DNA of 64,000 bases from Brevinema_A sp051649605. Lineage in GTDB: Bacteria; Spirochaetota; Brevinematia; Brevinematales; Brevinemataceae. The DNA is taken from the NCBI GenBank assembly GCA_051649605.1, contig JBOFHK010000002.1:1-64000 (forward strand), given 5' to 3'. A program made the translations under genes and the position numbers. Shown one piece after another: positions 26,857-36,000 of this stretch; positions within the stretch are counted from its first letter, which is position 1; every line of letters begins with the position of its first letter. The notes beneath the pieces were generated by a model, which worked only from the letters and a program-made list of their open reading frames with translations, made no database searches and was not told the DNA's origin.

Positions 26857-27612
26857 ATGAGTCTCTACATTGTTGGTACTCCCATTGGAAATCTTGAAGA
26901 TATCACCCTAAGAGCTATTAAAACGCTAAGTCAAGTTTCCGTTATCGCGTGTGAAAATATTCCACGTACAAAAATTTTACTAAGCCACTTAGAAATTTTA
27001 AATAAAAAATTAATCGAATATTCCCCCGCTAACGAAAAAAATTCAGCGCAAGGGATACTCAATCTTTTAGAACAAGGACAAGAAGTTGCCTTAGTCAGTG
27101 ATGCTGGTACTCCCTCTGTATCTGATCCAGGCGTTTTAGTAGTCAAGCTCGCTCATGAACGAGGAATTCCTGTTATTCCTATTCCTGGAGTATCCGCTTT
27201 AACAACTATTCTATCGATCGCTGGGATTGGAGGAGATAATGTTGTTTTTACAGGGTTTTTATCCAAGAAGGAAGGACAGCTCATTAAAACATTACAACGT
27301 TTTGCTGATAAAGACAATGTTTTAGTCATTTTTCTTCCCTGCCGACGAGTAAAAAGATTCTTAAAAACTCTAAAGGATTTAACTATTTCTGCCGATATTA
27401 TGTTAGGTAGAGAATTGACCAAATCTTATGAGAGTTTTTATCGAGGCTCTATTGAAGATATAGATCTTCCAGAAGAAGAATGTCGAGGCGAATTTGTTGC
27501 CGTAATAAAATTTCATCAATCATTTCTTCTTCCTCAAGCAGAGCTCGCTTTTTCCAAAAAAGAAAAGCGGCGTTTAAAACAACAATTAATAGATCGTCAG
27601 TTGGCTGACTGA
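26857..27612 (+). CDS. rsmI: 16S rRNA (cytidine-1402-2'-O) methyltransferase
   Basis: SAM-dependent enzyme that methylates the ribose of C1402 in the decoding centre. 251 residues from the ATG at 26857, which has AGGAG 5 bases upstream; a GTG two codons earlier overlaps that site. LYIVGTPIGNLEDIT at the N-terminus, IACENIPRT, LVSDAGTPSVSDPG and PIPGVSALTTILSIAG are the family signatures of the tetrapyrrole-methylase fold. The C-terminal tail is basic. flgM begins 60 bases later, so the two may be cotranscribed. Confidence 0.95.
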   Translation: MSLYIVGTPIGNLEDITLRAIKTLSQVSVIACENIPRTKILLSHLEILNKKLIEYSPANEKNSAQGILNLLEQGQEVALVSDAGTPSVSDPGVLVVKLAHERGIPVIPIPGVSALTTILSIAGIGGDNVVFTGFLSKKEGQLIKTLQRFADKDNVLVIFLPCRRVKRFLKTLKDLTISADIMLGRELTKSYESFYRGSIEDIDLPEEECRGEFVAVIKFHQSFLLPQAELAFSKKEKRRLKQQLIDRQLAD

Positions 27613-27672
27613 TGTTCTCAGAGATAAAAAATAAAACGAAACAGGGATGTGTCTAAATTTAGGAGGTTACTT

Positions 27673-27966
27673 ATGGAGATTCGTGGTGTTAGAGGCATAA
27701 ATCCCACAGACAACAACAAACCACATAAAGCAGTCCAAGCTTCTTCAATAATCAAGTCAACTTCTCAATCAGATTCACTAAAAATATCTGAGGATGCCCA
27801 ATTTTTAGAAGATGAGGCGTTTATCAAAGAAGTCTTAGGTAGAATACCCGATGTTGATCATGACAAAATCAACAGAATCAAAGCAAAACTCCAAAATGGA
27901 GACTACAATACTAAAGAAACAATCGATGTTCTTACAGAAAGACTTGCTAAAGTTTTAGGATTATAA
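27673..27966 (+). CDS. flgM: Anti-sigma-28 factor FlgM
   Basis: Small protein that holds the flagellar sigma factor FliA until the hook is finished. 97 residues from the ATG at 27673, preceded by a strong AGGAGG 6 bases upstream; this is better than an in-frame GTG at 27649. The N-terminal half is disordered and polar. The C-terminal half has the FlgM pattern SLKISEDAQFLEDEAF, then INRIKAKLQNGDYNTKETIDVLTERL. fliA itself is not in the window. A strong bidirectional terminator begins at its stop codon and separates it from the convergent fliM. Confidence 0.8.
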   Translation: MEIRGVRGINPTDNNKPHKAVQASSIIKSTSQSDSLKISEDAQFLEDEAFIKEVLGRIPDVDHDKINRIKAKLQNGDYNTKETIDVLTERLAKVLGL

Positions 27967-28003
27967 AAATAAAGCACCTATTAAGGGTGCTTTATTTTTA
28001 TAA
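27961..28003. terminator. Bidirectional terminator between flgM and fliM
   Basis: An 18-bp perfect stem (27961-27978 with 27986-28003) around a 7-base loop. The GC core GCACC/GGTGC is flanked by A and T runs, so it works on both strands. The left arm contains the flgM stop codon. Confidence 0.85.
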
Positions 28004-28069
28004 TTTGGATTTTCTATCATAATTTATTATAATAAGACTCTTTATCTATAGAATCTCTAAAAAAATATT

Positions 28070-29110
28070 TTATTCTCTATCTATTAATAATTCTTGTAAA
28101 TCTTCTTCTTTAAATATTCCTAAAGATTCATGGAGCTGTATAGCTCTTCGTGATCCAAAGACCCCACCCTTCGCTTTAAATTTTACATTCCGTCCAATAT
28201 AAATATCAATATCTGCATTCACATTAGTATCAAAACGGATGACATCCCCTTCCTGCAAACGAGAAACTTCAGAAAAAGATAGAGTTGTTTCTGCAAGCTG
28301 AGCAATAACAGTTAATTTAATATCACTAATTTGTTGCTTAATAAAGGTAATATGTTCAGAAGTAATATTGTTATTCACCGCAGAGTACCAATACTGAGCA
28401 GAAAGCTTATTAATAATCGGTTCGATGGTAATATAAGGAATACAAAAATTAATCATTCCTTCAACTTCACCAATTTTAGTATCAAATGTCGTTAAAATTA
28501 CCATAGTATTTGGTGGAACAATTCCTACAAACTGAGGATTTGTTTCGATATTCCCAAGACGAGGACGAAGGTCTGTCATATTTGCCCAAGATTCTCTGAG
28601 ATTCCCAAGTAAGCGAACAAGAATCCCTTCAATTACTGACATTTCAATATCTGTCAACTCTCTATTTGTTTTTAAAGTTTCTCCCTTTCCACCAAATAAA
28701 CGATCAATAATAGAGAAGGTAATTGCAGGATCTACTTCAATAATAGCACTTCCTTTTAGAGGATCCATATTAATAATACCTAAGGTTGTTGGGGAAGGAA
28801 TCGACCGTGTAAATTCTTCATAAGTTAATTGATCTACCGAAACCACATGCACTTGCACTAGAGAACGAAGCTGTGCAGCCAACGATGTTGTAGTCAAACG
28901 AGCAAAAGTTTCGTGAATCATTTGAAGGGTACGGACTTGATCTTTTGAGAATTTATCCGGTCTTCTAAAGTCATAAACTTTTAAACGTTTTTTATTTTTG
29001 TTCATCCGAGCAACAGCAATCGCACTATCTTCATCACTAACTGTCGCATTAGGACTAGAAACTGCTGTTAAAAGAGCATCAATTTCGTCTTGAGACAATA
29101 TCTCTGTCAT
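28070..29110 (-). CDS. fliM: Flagellar motor switch protein FliM
   Basis: C-ring component of the flagellar motor, binding CheY-P and FliN and contacting FliG. 346 residues, normal. The N-terminal LSQDEIDALLTAV at 5-17 is the CheY-binding helix. KVYDFRRPDKFSKDQVRTLQMIHETFAR is the classical FliM segment, and the CheC-like middle and SpoA C-terminal domains follow (GDVIRFDTNVNADIDIYIGRNVKFKAKGG). An AAGGAAAG site supports the start. It follows fliL by 15 bases; fliN and the export genes that usually come next are absent here. Confidence 0.97.
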   Translation of the reverse strand: MTEILSQDEIDALLTAVSSPNATVSDEDSAIAVARMNKNKKRLKVYDFRRPDKFSKDQVRTLQMIHETFARLTTTSLAAQLRSLVQVHVVSVDQLTYEEFTRSIPSPTTLGIINMDPLKGSAIIEVDPAITFSIIDRLFGGKGETLKTNRELTDIEMSVIEGILVRLLGNLRESWANMTDLRPRLGNIETNPQFVGIVPPNTMVILTTFDTKIGEVEGMINFCIPYITIEPIINKLSAQYWYSAVNNNITSEHITFIKQQISDIKLTVIAQLAETTLSFSEVSRLQEGDVIRFDTNVNADIDIYIGRNVKFKAKGGVFGSRRAIQLHESLGIFKEEDLQELLIDRE

Positions 29111-29125
29111 CTTCTTTCCTTAATA

Positions 29126-29653
29126 TTAAGAAACAGTAAATTCTGTATAGTATACAGCACCTACTTCTCCATTGATAAATAAACTATTAATCGTTCGGCG
29201 AATTTCTTCTTTTAATTGTTCTTTTTCTAAAAATTCATCAATTTGATTTTTTTCTTTAGAATTAAGAAGATTCAAAATCACATCACGAATTTGAGTATGC
29301 CGAGCAACAAGCTCCGAATGAAGCTGTTTATTGGCAGCATCATAACCCAAAGATAAAGCAACACGCATAAAATAGTTTGCGTCTAAATCTGCGGTATTAA
29401 TCCGAAATTCTCCCAAATCATAGTAAGAAAGTGGGGCTGGTTTTGGTCGTAATTGTAAAGCAATAGCATCTTCATTTCTTTCTTGAGACGCTCCTCCTTT
29501 AAAAACGACAAACATGATAATTACAGAAATAACAACGGAAATCAAGACAGGAATCAAATACCCTAAAATCATCATAAGGATTTTAGCAATAGGATTTTTC
29601 GCCTTCGACGATCCTTCCTCAGCACCCTCATCAAGTAATTCTTCGTCAGCCAT
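29126..29653 (-). CDS. fliL: Flagellar basal-body protein FliL
   Basis: Stator-associated membrane protein. 175 residues from the ATG at 29653, chosen for its AGGAGG site; a GTG two codons upstream lies inside it. An acidic cytoplasmic start (ADEELLDEGAEEGSS) is followed by one membrane helix at about 25-48, then a periplasmic domain with the FliL pattern FRINTADLDANYFMRVALSLGYD and VRHTQIRDVILNLLNSK-like sequence. In spirochaetes FliL holds stators around the periplasmic flagellum motor. First gene of the fliL-fliM pair. Confidence 0.93.
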   Translation of the reverse strand: MADEELLDEGAEEGSSKAKNPIAKILMMILGYLIPVLISVVISVIIMFVVFKGGASQERNEDAIALQLRPKPAPLSYYDLGEFRINTADLDANYFMRVALSLGYDAANKQLHSELVARHTQIRDVILNLLNSKEKNQIDEFLEKEQLKEEIRRTINSLFINGEVGAVYYTEFTVS

Positions 29654-29748
29654 AACCACCTCCTATTAAAACAAGAACATACTAATATAGTTTAATGTGT
29701 TTTTCAATAAAATGCAATTTTTTAATAAAAGATCTTCAAATTTTTTCC

Positions 29749-29777
29749 TTGCCTTATCATCAAAAACCATTTATAAT
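29749..29777 (+). promoter_or_regulatory. Promoter of the MBL-fold hydrolase gene
   Basis: TTGCCT (29749-29754), 17-bp spacer, TATAAT (29772-29777), 21 bp before the ATG at 29799. Confidence 0.6.
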
Positions 29778-29798
29778 AAAAATAAAAAGGAGAACTAT

Positions 29799-30419
29799 AT
29801 GGTAAAAAAATATACCAATGGAGTCTACGAACAAAATACTTGGATTTATTTTAACACAGACAGCCAAGAAGCTATTGTTGTTGATCCTGGTGATGAATTA
29901 GAAGGACTCTACGATCTCTTAGGTAACTATAAAATCACCCATATTTTTATTACTCATGGACACATTGACCATATTCAAGGTCTTGAAGAACTTAAAGAAA
30001 AATATCCTGAGGCTTTTATAGTAGCCCATCAATTAGCAACTGAAACGTTACCTAATCCTCATAAAAATCTTTCTCATATGACAGGGATTCATATTATTGC
30101 TCCTAAACCAGACTGGAGCTACGAGGGAGAAAGTGCTAGTATTTATGCCGCGGGACAAGAATGGACTCTTATTCATACCCCAGGGCATGCAATAGATCAT
30201 ACAATCTTCTTTGGACAAGACAAAACTCTATTTAGTGGGGACATAATTTTTGAACAAGGGGGGACAGGGCGAGTAGATTTCCCGGGTTGCGATCCTATCG
30301 CGATGAGAGTTTCTATTGCCAAAACACTCTCAGCTCCAAAAGATAGTACCGTATACCCTGGGCATGGAAATGATTTTACCATTGCAGAAGCACAACCTTA
30401 CTTTCAAATGAATTTTTAA
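29799..30419 (+). CDS. Metallo-beta-lactamase-fold hydrolase (glyoxalase II-like)
   Basis: 206 residues from the ATG at 29799, which has AAAGGAG upstream and a promoter just before it. The metal motif THGHIDH lies at 52-58. Further ligands are in IHTPGHAIDH, LFSGDIIF and VYPGHG. This complete set matches the small glyoxalase II-like/YcbL group, binuclear zinc or iron hydrolases that often act on thioesters. No partner gene identifies the substrate. Confidence 0.88.
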   Translation: MVKKYTNGVYEQNTWIYFNTDSQEAIVVDPGDELEGLYDLLGNYKITHIFITHGHIDHIQGLEELKEKYPEAFIVAHQLATETLPNPHKNLSHMTGIHIIAPKPDWSYEGESASIYAAGQEWTLIHTPGHAIDHTIFFGQDKTLFSGDIIFEQGGTGRVDFPGCDPIAMRVSIAKTLSAPKDSTVYPGHGNDFTIAEAQPYFQMNF

Positions 30420-30553
30420 TACTTAAGAATAGACTATAGATCATATAGAAAATCCGTTATAAAAAACTCAATTATTTTTATTAATGATAGTATATCTAAT
30501 CTAGGATCAAAAATTCATTAGCGTTAGGAATAAGCTAAAGATACAATCTATTG

Positions 30554-30934
30554 TTATTTCTGATGGGTATTAAAGAGAGTCGGTTTAATAAATAAATAAT
30601 AAATAACAAACGTCAATAGGATTGATATTCCAAAATGCCTAAATCCGATGATCATTTCTATCTTTTTACTCAGTAACACATGGATAATCAAACTAAAGGT
30701 TGTTATAGAAACTAAATCCACAAAGAGCCAAGTAGCATAGTGATTTTCTTCAACAGAAGGTTTAGAAAGAGAATTTTGATCCATATATATGTCTTCTCTA
30801 TCTTCTTGGTAATAAATCTTGGGTTTTTGTGTTCGCTTATAAATCAACACGATAAAAACAATACCAAACAACACCGCAAGAGAAACTAAAGTATACAAAT
30901 CTATTGGAAAAACATAATTAATAATATTTTCCAT
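30554..30934 (-). CDS. Small membrane protein of unknown function
   Basis: 126 residues from the ATG at 30934, which has GGAGG 4 bases upstream; upstream in-frame starts would overlap the peptidase gene. Three hydrophobic segments lie near 12-30, 71-88 and 97-117. Between the first two is a polar, acidic loop (YYQEDREDIYMDQNS). It starts 14 bases after the M3 peptidase gene and is probably cotranscribed with it. I do not recognise the family. Confidence 0.55.
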   Translation of the reverse strand: MENIINYVFPIDLYTLVSLAVLFGIVFIVLIYKRTQKPKIYYQEDREDIYMDQNSLSKPSVEENHYATWLFVDLVSITTFSLIIHVLLSKKIEMIIGFRHFGISILLTFVIYYLFIKPTLFNTHQK

Positions 30935-30948
30935 GATGCCTCCTATAT

Positions 30949-32658
30949 TCATAACCACTCTTCAAGCTCCTCTCTAATAAAGGAAACCAAGTCTCTGATA
31001 TATTCTTTAGTAAATTTTAGTTTGATCCCTGCTCTTTGGTAGAGATTAATGAGAGGTATCTGATGACCTGCATTCAGGAATTTTTTATAGTTTTCTACCG
31101 CAAGAGCAGGATTATTTTTGTATTCTTTATAGAGAGCTAATGCCCCTAGCTGAGCAATTCCATACTCAATATAGTAAAAAGGAACTTCAAAAATATGAAG
31201 CTGGAACAACCATTGAATTGCTCGTTGATTTTCTAAACTATCCCACTCAACCCCTATCGAAAAACGATTCATAATTTCTAAAAATGCCCGTTCTCGTGAT
31301 TCACTTGTAGCACTATCGGTATAAATCCTGTGTTGGAAACTATCAACCGTCATACACCAAGGAAAGAATTTTAAAGCTCCTTCAATTTGGTCATATTTTG
31401 CCTTACGGAAATCTTGAGGATCGGGATAGCATTCTTTCCAGTGATCCATTGTAATCATTTCCATACTCATTGAAGCAAGCTCTGCTGCTTCCGTCGGTAA
31501 ACTCAGTAAGCTAGTATAAGGCTGTTCCGCTTGAGCAAATTCATGCATGGCATGTCCAATCTCGTGTACTAAGGTGGTCAAATCACTATGCAAGCCAACA
31601 GCATTCATAAAAATAAAAGAAGCACCATATTTATATAAAGGATAGGAATAGCCCCCAGGAGCTTTATTTTTACGATTGAGCAAATCTAATAATTTAGTGT
31701 CATTCATGGAGGAAAAATGAGCTCCAAATAAAGGGTCAGTTTGATTCATAATCGTAATATGCTTAGCAATAAGATCCTCTGGTTTATCCACTGGTTTTAG
31801 GAGTTTACCGTCTAAAGAAACTGCCATATCCCAAGGTCTTAGACGATCAATTTTTAGTGTTTGTTTTCGTTTTTGATTTAATTCTTTAATAAGAGGAAGC
31901 ATTTCAGATTCGACAGCATCATGAAAATCATGTACATCCTGTACCGTATAAGAAAAACGCCCTTTCGCTTGATGCATGTAATCCCGATAATTTTTAAAAC
32001 CTGCATTTTTCGCCATCTGTTGGCGAAGATTGTAAAGCTGGTCAAATAAGTTATTTAATTCTTGTTTGTGGGTAAGCATTTTTTCCGAACGAACGTGCCA
32101 TGCCTTTTCTCGAATCGTCCTATCTTTATCTTTAAGAAATACCGCCATCTCAGGAAGTGTTTTTTCTTCCCCATCAAAGGATACCGTCATACTACCCGTA
32201 ATAGAACGATATTCAACACCCAATTGATTTTCTTGGATTCCAAGGGCAACATTTTCTTCACGAAATAAATCTCTATCGTTTTTAAGAATTTGTTGTAATA
32301 AAGCTCCTGTTTTGTCGTGCTGAGCAATCCAATCGTTTAAAGCGGGAGAATTTAAGATAATATTTTTTAAAATAAACTCTTTCGGAGCATAATAAGCTAC
32401 AATATTTTGTTGGAATGCTGTATAATCTTCGACAATTTTTTTATCTGAGGTATCACAGGTCATTTTAATATAAATTTCCCCACCCGTATCACGGATTTTG
32501 TGGTTTAATTCATCATTTTTTTGAAGAAACAGTTCTAATTGTTCTACCGTTTGAGGCGTTTCTTGCTCTAATTCTTCTACCCAAGTTTTTAATAAGGATA
32601 AATCATGAGGATCAATCTCTCCGTGAAAGTATTTACTGGAACGAATCTCTAAAACCAT
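30949..32658 (-). CDS. M3 family oligoendopeptidase (PepF-like)
   Basis: A 569-residue cytoplasmic zinc metallopeptidase that trims short peptides. The thermolysin-type HEIGH motif is near residue 367 in LVHEIGHAMHEF. The third ligand Glu lies in LPTEAAELASMSMEMI. Downstream YYIEYGIAQLGALALY holds the substrate-binding tyrosines typical of the family. The length fits the shorter PepF/M3B group. A TTGATC-16-TATAAA promoter and an AAGGAAAAG site precede the start. Confidence 0.92.
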   Translation of the reverse strand: MVLEIRSSKYFHGEIDPHDLSLLKTWVEELEQETPQTVEQLELFLQKNDELNHKIRDTGGEIYIKMTCDTSDKKIVEDYTAFQQNIVAYYAPKEFILKNIILNSPALNDWIAQHDKTGALLQQILKNDRDLFREENVALGIQENQLGVEYRSITGSMTVSFDGEEKTLPEMAVFLKDKDRTIREKAWHVRSEKMLTHKQELNNLFDQLYNLRQQMAKNAGFKNYRDYMHQAKGRFSYTVQDVHDFHDAVESEMLPLIKELNQKRKQTLKIDRLRPWDMAVSLDGKLLKPVDKPEDLIAKHITIMNQTDPLFGAHFSSMNDTKLLDLLNRKNKAPGGYSYPLYKYGASFIFMNAVGLHSDLTTLVHEIGHAMHEFAQAEQPYTSLLSLPTEAAELASMSMEMITMDHWKECYPDPQDFRKAKYDQIEGALKFFPWCMTVDSFQHRIYTDSATSESRERAFLEIMNRFSIGVEWDSLENQRAIQWLFQLHIFEVPFYYIEYGIAQLGALALYKEYKNNPALAVENYKKFLNAGHQIPLINLYQRAGIKLKFTKEYIRDLVSFIREELEEWL

Positions 32659-32672
32659 ACGCTTTTCCTTAG

Positions 32673-32700
32673 TTTATATTCTCTCTTTATTGTAGATCAA
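32673..32700 (-). promoter_or_regulatory. Promoter of the M3 peptidase gene
   Basis: On the minus strand TTGATC (32700-32695), 16-bp spacer, TATAAA (32678-32673), 14 bp before the ATG. Confidence 0.5.
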
Positions 32701-32833
32701 TATGATGCATTTAGCAATCATTTTTATTAAATAATTACTTATAGGAAGTTTTACTGAATATTCTCAACAGATTAAGATTGAGAGATTCTTATAAGAGTCA
32801 ATTACTTCTCCTATTAAAAAGAAAAATTTTTTA

Positions 32834-32862
32834 TTGACAAACAGGAGTTTGTACGATATAAT
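32834..32862 (+). promoter_or_regulatory. Perfect-consensus promoter, no protein gene downstream
   Basis: TTGACA (32834-32839), 17-bp spacer, TATAAT (32857-32862): every base matches sigma70 consensus. It points rightward into the end of rpoC. Transcription should start near 32869 and meet the palindrome 32945-33002 after some 100 bases. Confidence 0.8.
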
Positions 32863-32868
32863 AGAATT

Positions 32869-32992
32869 GCGAAATATCCTACTTGTTATACTTATTTTAT
32901 GTAAAAACATACCATATCTACACAGTACTGGTAACAACTAAATATCTTAATAATCAAAAAAACAAAGCCCAATATTGGGCTTTGTTTTTTTG
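32869..32992 (+). ncRNA. Candidate small RNA (promoter-to-terminator cassette)
   Basis: The 346-base gap between the peptidase and rpoC genes holds a perfect promoter and, 80 bases further, a strong terminator, with no open frame between them (the only ATG is followed at once by TAA). The expected transcript is about 120 bases. It can fold with TTGTTA (32883-32888) pairing TAACAA (32932-32937) around a small ATGT/ACAT hairpin, followed by the terminator stem. It does not resemble 6S, SRP, RNase P or tmRNA. The ends are estimates. It would be convergent with the end of rpoBC transcription. Confidence 0.55.
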
Positions 32993-33002
32993 ATTATTAA
33001 GA
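32945..33002. terminator. 58-bp perfect palindrome, bidirectional terminator
   Basis: Positions 32945-32973 are the exact reverse complement of 32974-33002. The GC core AAAGCCC/GGGCTTT is followed on either strand by G and seven T residues. It terminates the leftward rpoBC operon, whose last stop codon is 2 bases away, and the rightward small transcript. Confidence 0.88.
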
Positions 33003-33004
33003 GC

Positions 33005-36000
33005 TTAAAGTTTTTTCTTTCCAATGATCTTCAGGGAATCATAATGTTTGATCCCTGTACCTGCGGGTATTAATTGACCAATAACAAGATTTTCTTTCAA
33101 TCCTTGTAAATTATCAACCGCTCCTCGTAAGGCCGCACCAGAAAGTACTTTCGGCGTTTCTTGGAAGGATGCAGCAGATAAGAAACTATCTGTTACTAAA
33201 GCAGCTTTCGTTAATCCCATTAAGACAGGACGAGATTTCGCTGCCTGTCCTCCCTGAGAAATCACATTTTTGTTTTCTCTCTGGAAGAAATGGCGATCTA
33301 TTACCTGTCCTGTAATAAATTCTGTATCCCCAGGGTCAGTAATTTCTACCTTACGGAGCATTTGACGAATAATAATCGAAATATGTTTTTCGTTAATCTC
33401 AACCCCTTGAAGCCCATAAACATCTTGAATTTCTTCTAAAAGGAATTGTTCAACCGCATTTTGACCCAGTACTCGAAGAATATCGTGAGGGCTTACTACA
33501 CCATCACATAGTGGTTCTCCAGCTTCTACACGATCTCCAATACGCACATAGATATTTTTACCAGCAACAACCATATGGCTAAAAATCCGTCCATTAACCG
33601 ATTGAACATTGATGGTGTATTTTCCTTTTTTTTGAACGATACTTTCTACAACTCCTTCACAAGAAGCAATCACCGCAGAGTTTTTCGGTTGACGAGATTC
33701 AAAGAGTTCAGTAACACGTGGGAGACCACCAATAATATCTTTCGTTCGACGTTTTGCCATAGGACGCCGTGCAACCGTGCCCCCAGCTTTTACGTATGAA
33801 CCTTCTTCAACGGCTAAGGACACACCTGCAATAATCATAAAACGCTCTAGTTCGTTTCCTTCTTCATCTACAACAAGAAGAATCGATTTGTCTTTTTCCA
33901 TTTGACCGTCTACTTCATGTTCGAGGTATTTGATAATCCCGTCAAATTCACAGACATATAGTTCGTTATAAGGATCAAACTCAACAATACTGGTACTACG
34001 TGGTATTTGCATACCTGCTTCGACTAAGAGCATCGATCCAACACGAATAGGATAGGTATAACGCTGAGATTCCAAAGCTAAAAGCATATCCTTGGTTTTT
34101 CTCATAATCACACGGCGTCCAAAACGGATTTCCTCTCCTGTCTTACGGATTGCCACAGTATGTTCCGCTGCAATTTCTTTATTGTTTAATTGTGTTGCAT
34201 CCTTAGGATCTTGGAGTTCGTCGATTGGTATTTGAATTAATACCTTTTGAACTTCAACTACCCCTTTACGAGCAACAATTTTTTCTATTCCGTTATCACC
34301 TTGTCTTTCAACAATGTTTTCAGGAACAGAAAGAACAAAAGCATCATAAGATAAAGCAAGACGATTTTCTTCAGATGTTGCCTGAGCTGTCCCACCAATA
34401 TGGAAGGTTCTCATAGTCAACTGAGTACCAGGTTGTCCAATCGATTCAGCAGCAATAATCCCTACCGCTTCTCCGATATTGACATTTTTCAACTGGGAAA
34501 GATCCCAACCATAACATTTTGCACAAACGCCTTGATCAGCTTCACAAGTTAGTACTGAACGAATCCTTAATTTATCAATATCAGCTTCTTCTATTTTGCG
34601 AACCGCATCTTCGTCGATAATTTCATTAGCTCCAACAATCAAACTTCCATTACGAGGATCAAAAACGTCTACAGCAGAAACACGTCCAAGGCAGCGATCA
34701 GCTAATGTTTTTTTAATTTCTTCACCACTCCGTACGGTTTCAAGCTCCATATAGCAAAGGGTACCACAATCATGTGTCGTAATTACCACATCTTGGGAAA
34801 TATCAACCAGTTTACGGGTTAGATAACCAGCATCTGCTGTTTTTAAAGCGGTATCTGCTAATCCTTTACGAGCTCCATGACTGGAAATAAAATATTCAAG
34901 CACAGAAAGCCCTTCTTTAAAGTTGGAACGGATCGCCATTTCTAAGATTTCTCCAGAAGGTTTAGCCATCAGCCCCCGCATTCCAGAAAGCTGTCTAATT
35001 TGTTCTCGACTTCCTCTCGCTCCAGAATCCATCATCACATAGAGAGCATTGAACCCATCCTCATCTTCATGAAGGCGAGATTCTACAAGTTTTTTAATCC
35101 TATCATTTGCTTGTGCCCAAATATCTAAAACCTGATTGTATTTTTCCGCATAAGTAATTAATCCTCTTCGAGCATTATCTTCAATTTTTTGAACTTCTTT
35201 CTCAGATTTTGCAACAATATCGTATTTTTCTTCAGGAATCTTAATATCGGTAATCGAAATAGTTACCCCTAGTTTGGTAGCATGTCCATAACCAATAGTT
35301 TTAAGATCATCTGCAAGGTAAGCAGTTTCTTTAATACCATAGATCCGATAACAAGTAGATAGAAGTTTTTCTACTCGTTTTGAGGTAAGAGTCTCGTTGA
35401 TAAAACCTAGTTTTTCTGGAATTACTTCGTTAAAGATCACGCGTCCAGGAGTCGTTTCTACCCATTGACTATCGATTTTATAGAAAATCCAATCTTCATA
35501 AGCCAGTATTTTAGAATCAACAGCATAAAGTAATTCCGAATAAGCATCTAGGTGTTTCATTTTATCAGGTTTTCTCATTTTTGGCTTGGTAAGATGATAA
35601 ATTCCTAAGACCATATCCTGTGTTGGATAGATCACAGGATGCCCATTAGCTGGATTGAGAAGATTCCTACTGGAAAGCATCAAAAGCCACGCTTCAATCT
35701 GTGCTTCAGGAGAAATAGGTACATGAACTGCCATCTGATCTCCGTCAAAGTCCGCATTATAAGCATGACAAACAAGAGGATGGAGCTGAATGGCTTTTTC
35801 TTCTACCAAAATTGGTTCAAAAGCTTGAATCCCTAAACGGTGCAATGTTGGAGCACGGTTTAGAAGAACAGGATGATTTCGAACAACCTCTTCGAGGATT
35901 TCCCAAACTTTTTCATGCTCTACTTCGATCAAGTGTTTGGCCGCTTTAATATTAGTAGCAAATTCTTTTTCTACCAAGCCACGCATCACAAAAGGTTTAA

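Noticed and set aside
27647..27672. Earlier GTG start for flgM
   Set aside because: The segment contains the strong AGGAGG ribosome-binding site of the ATG at 27673.
32869..32992. SRP RNA, 6S RNA or tmRNA as identity of the small RNA candidate
   Set aside because: No GGAAG/GCAG-type SRP tip, no long 6S-like rod and no tRNA-like ends are present; it remains unnamed.
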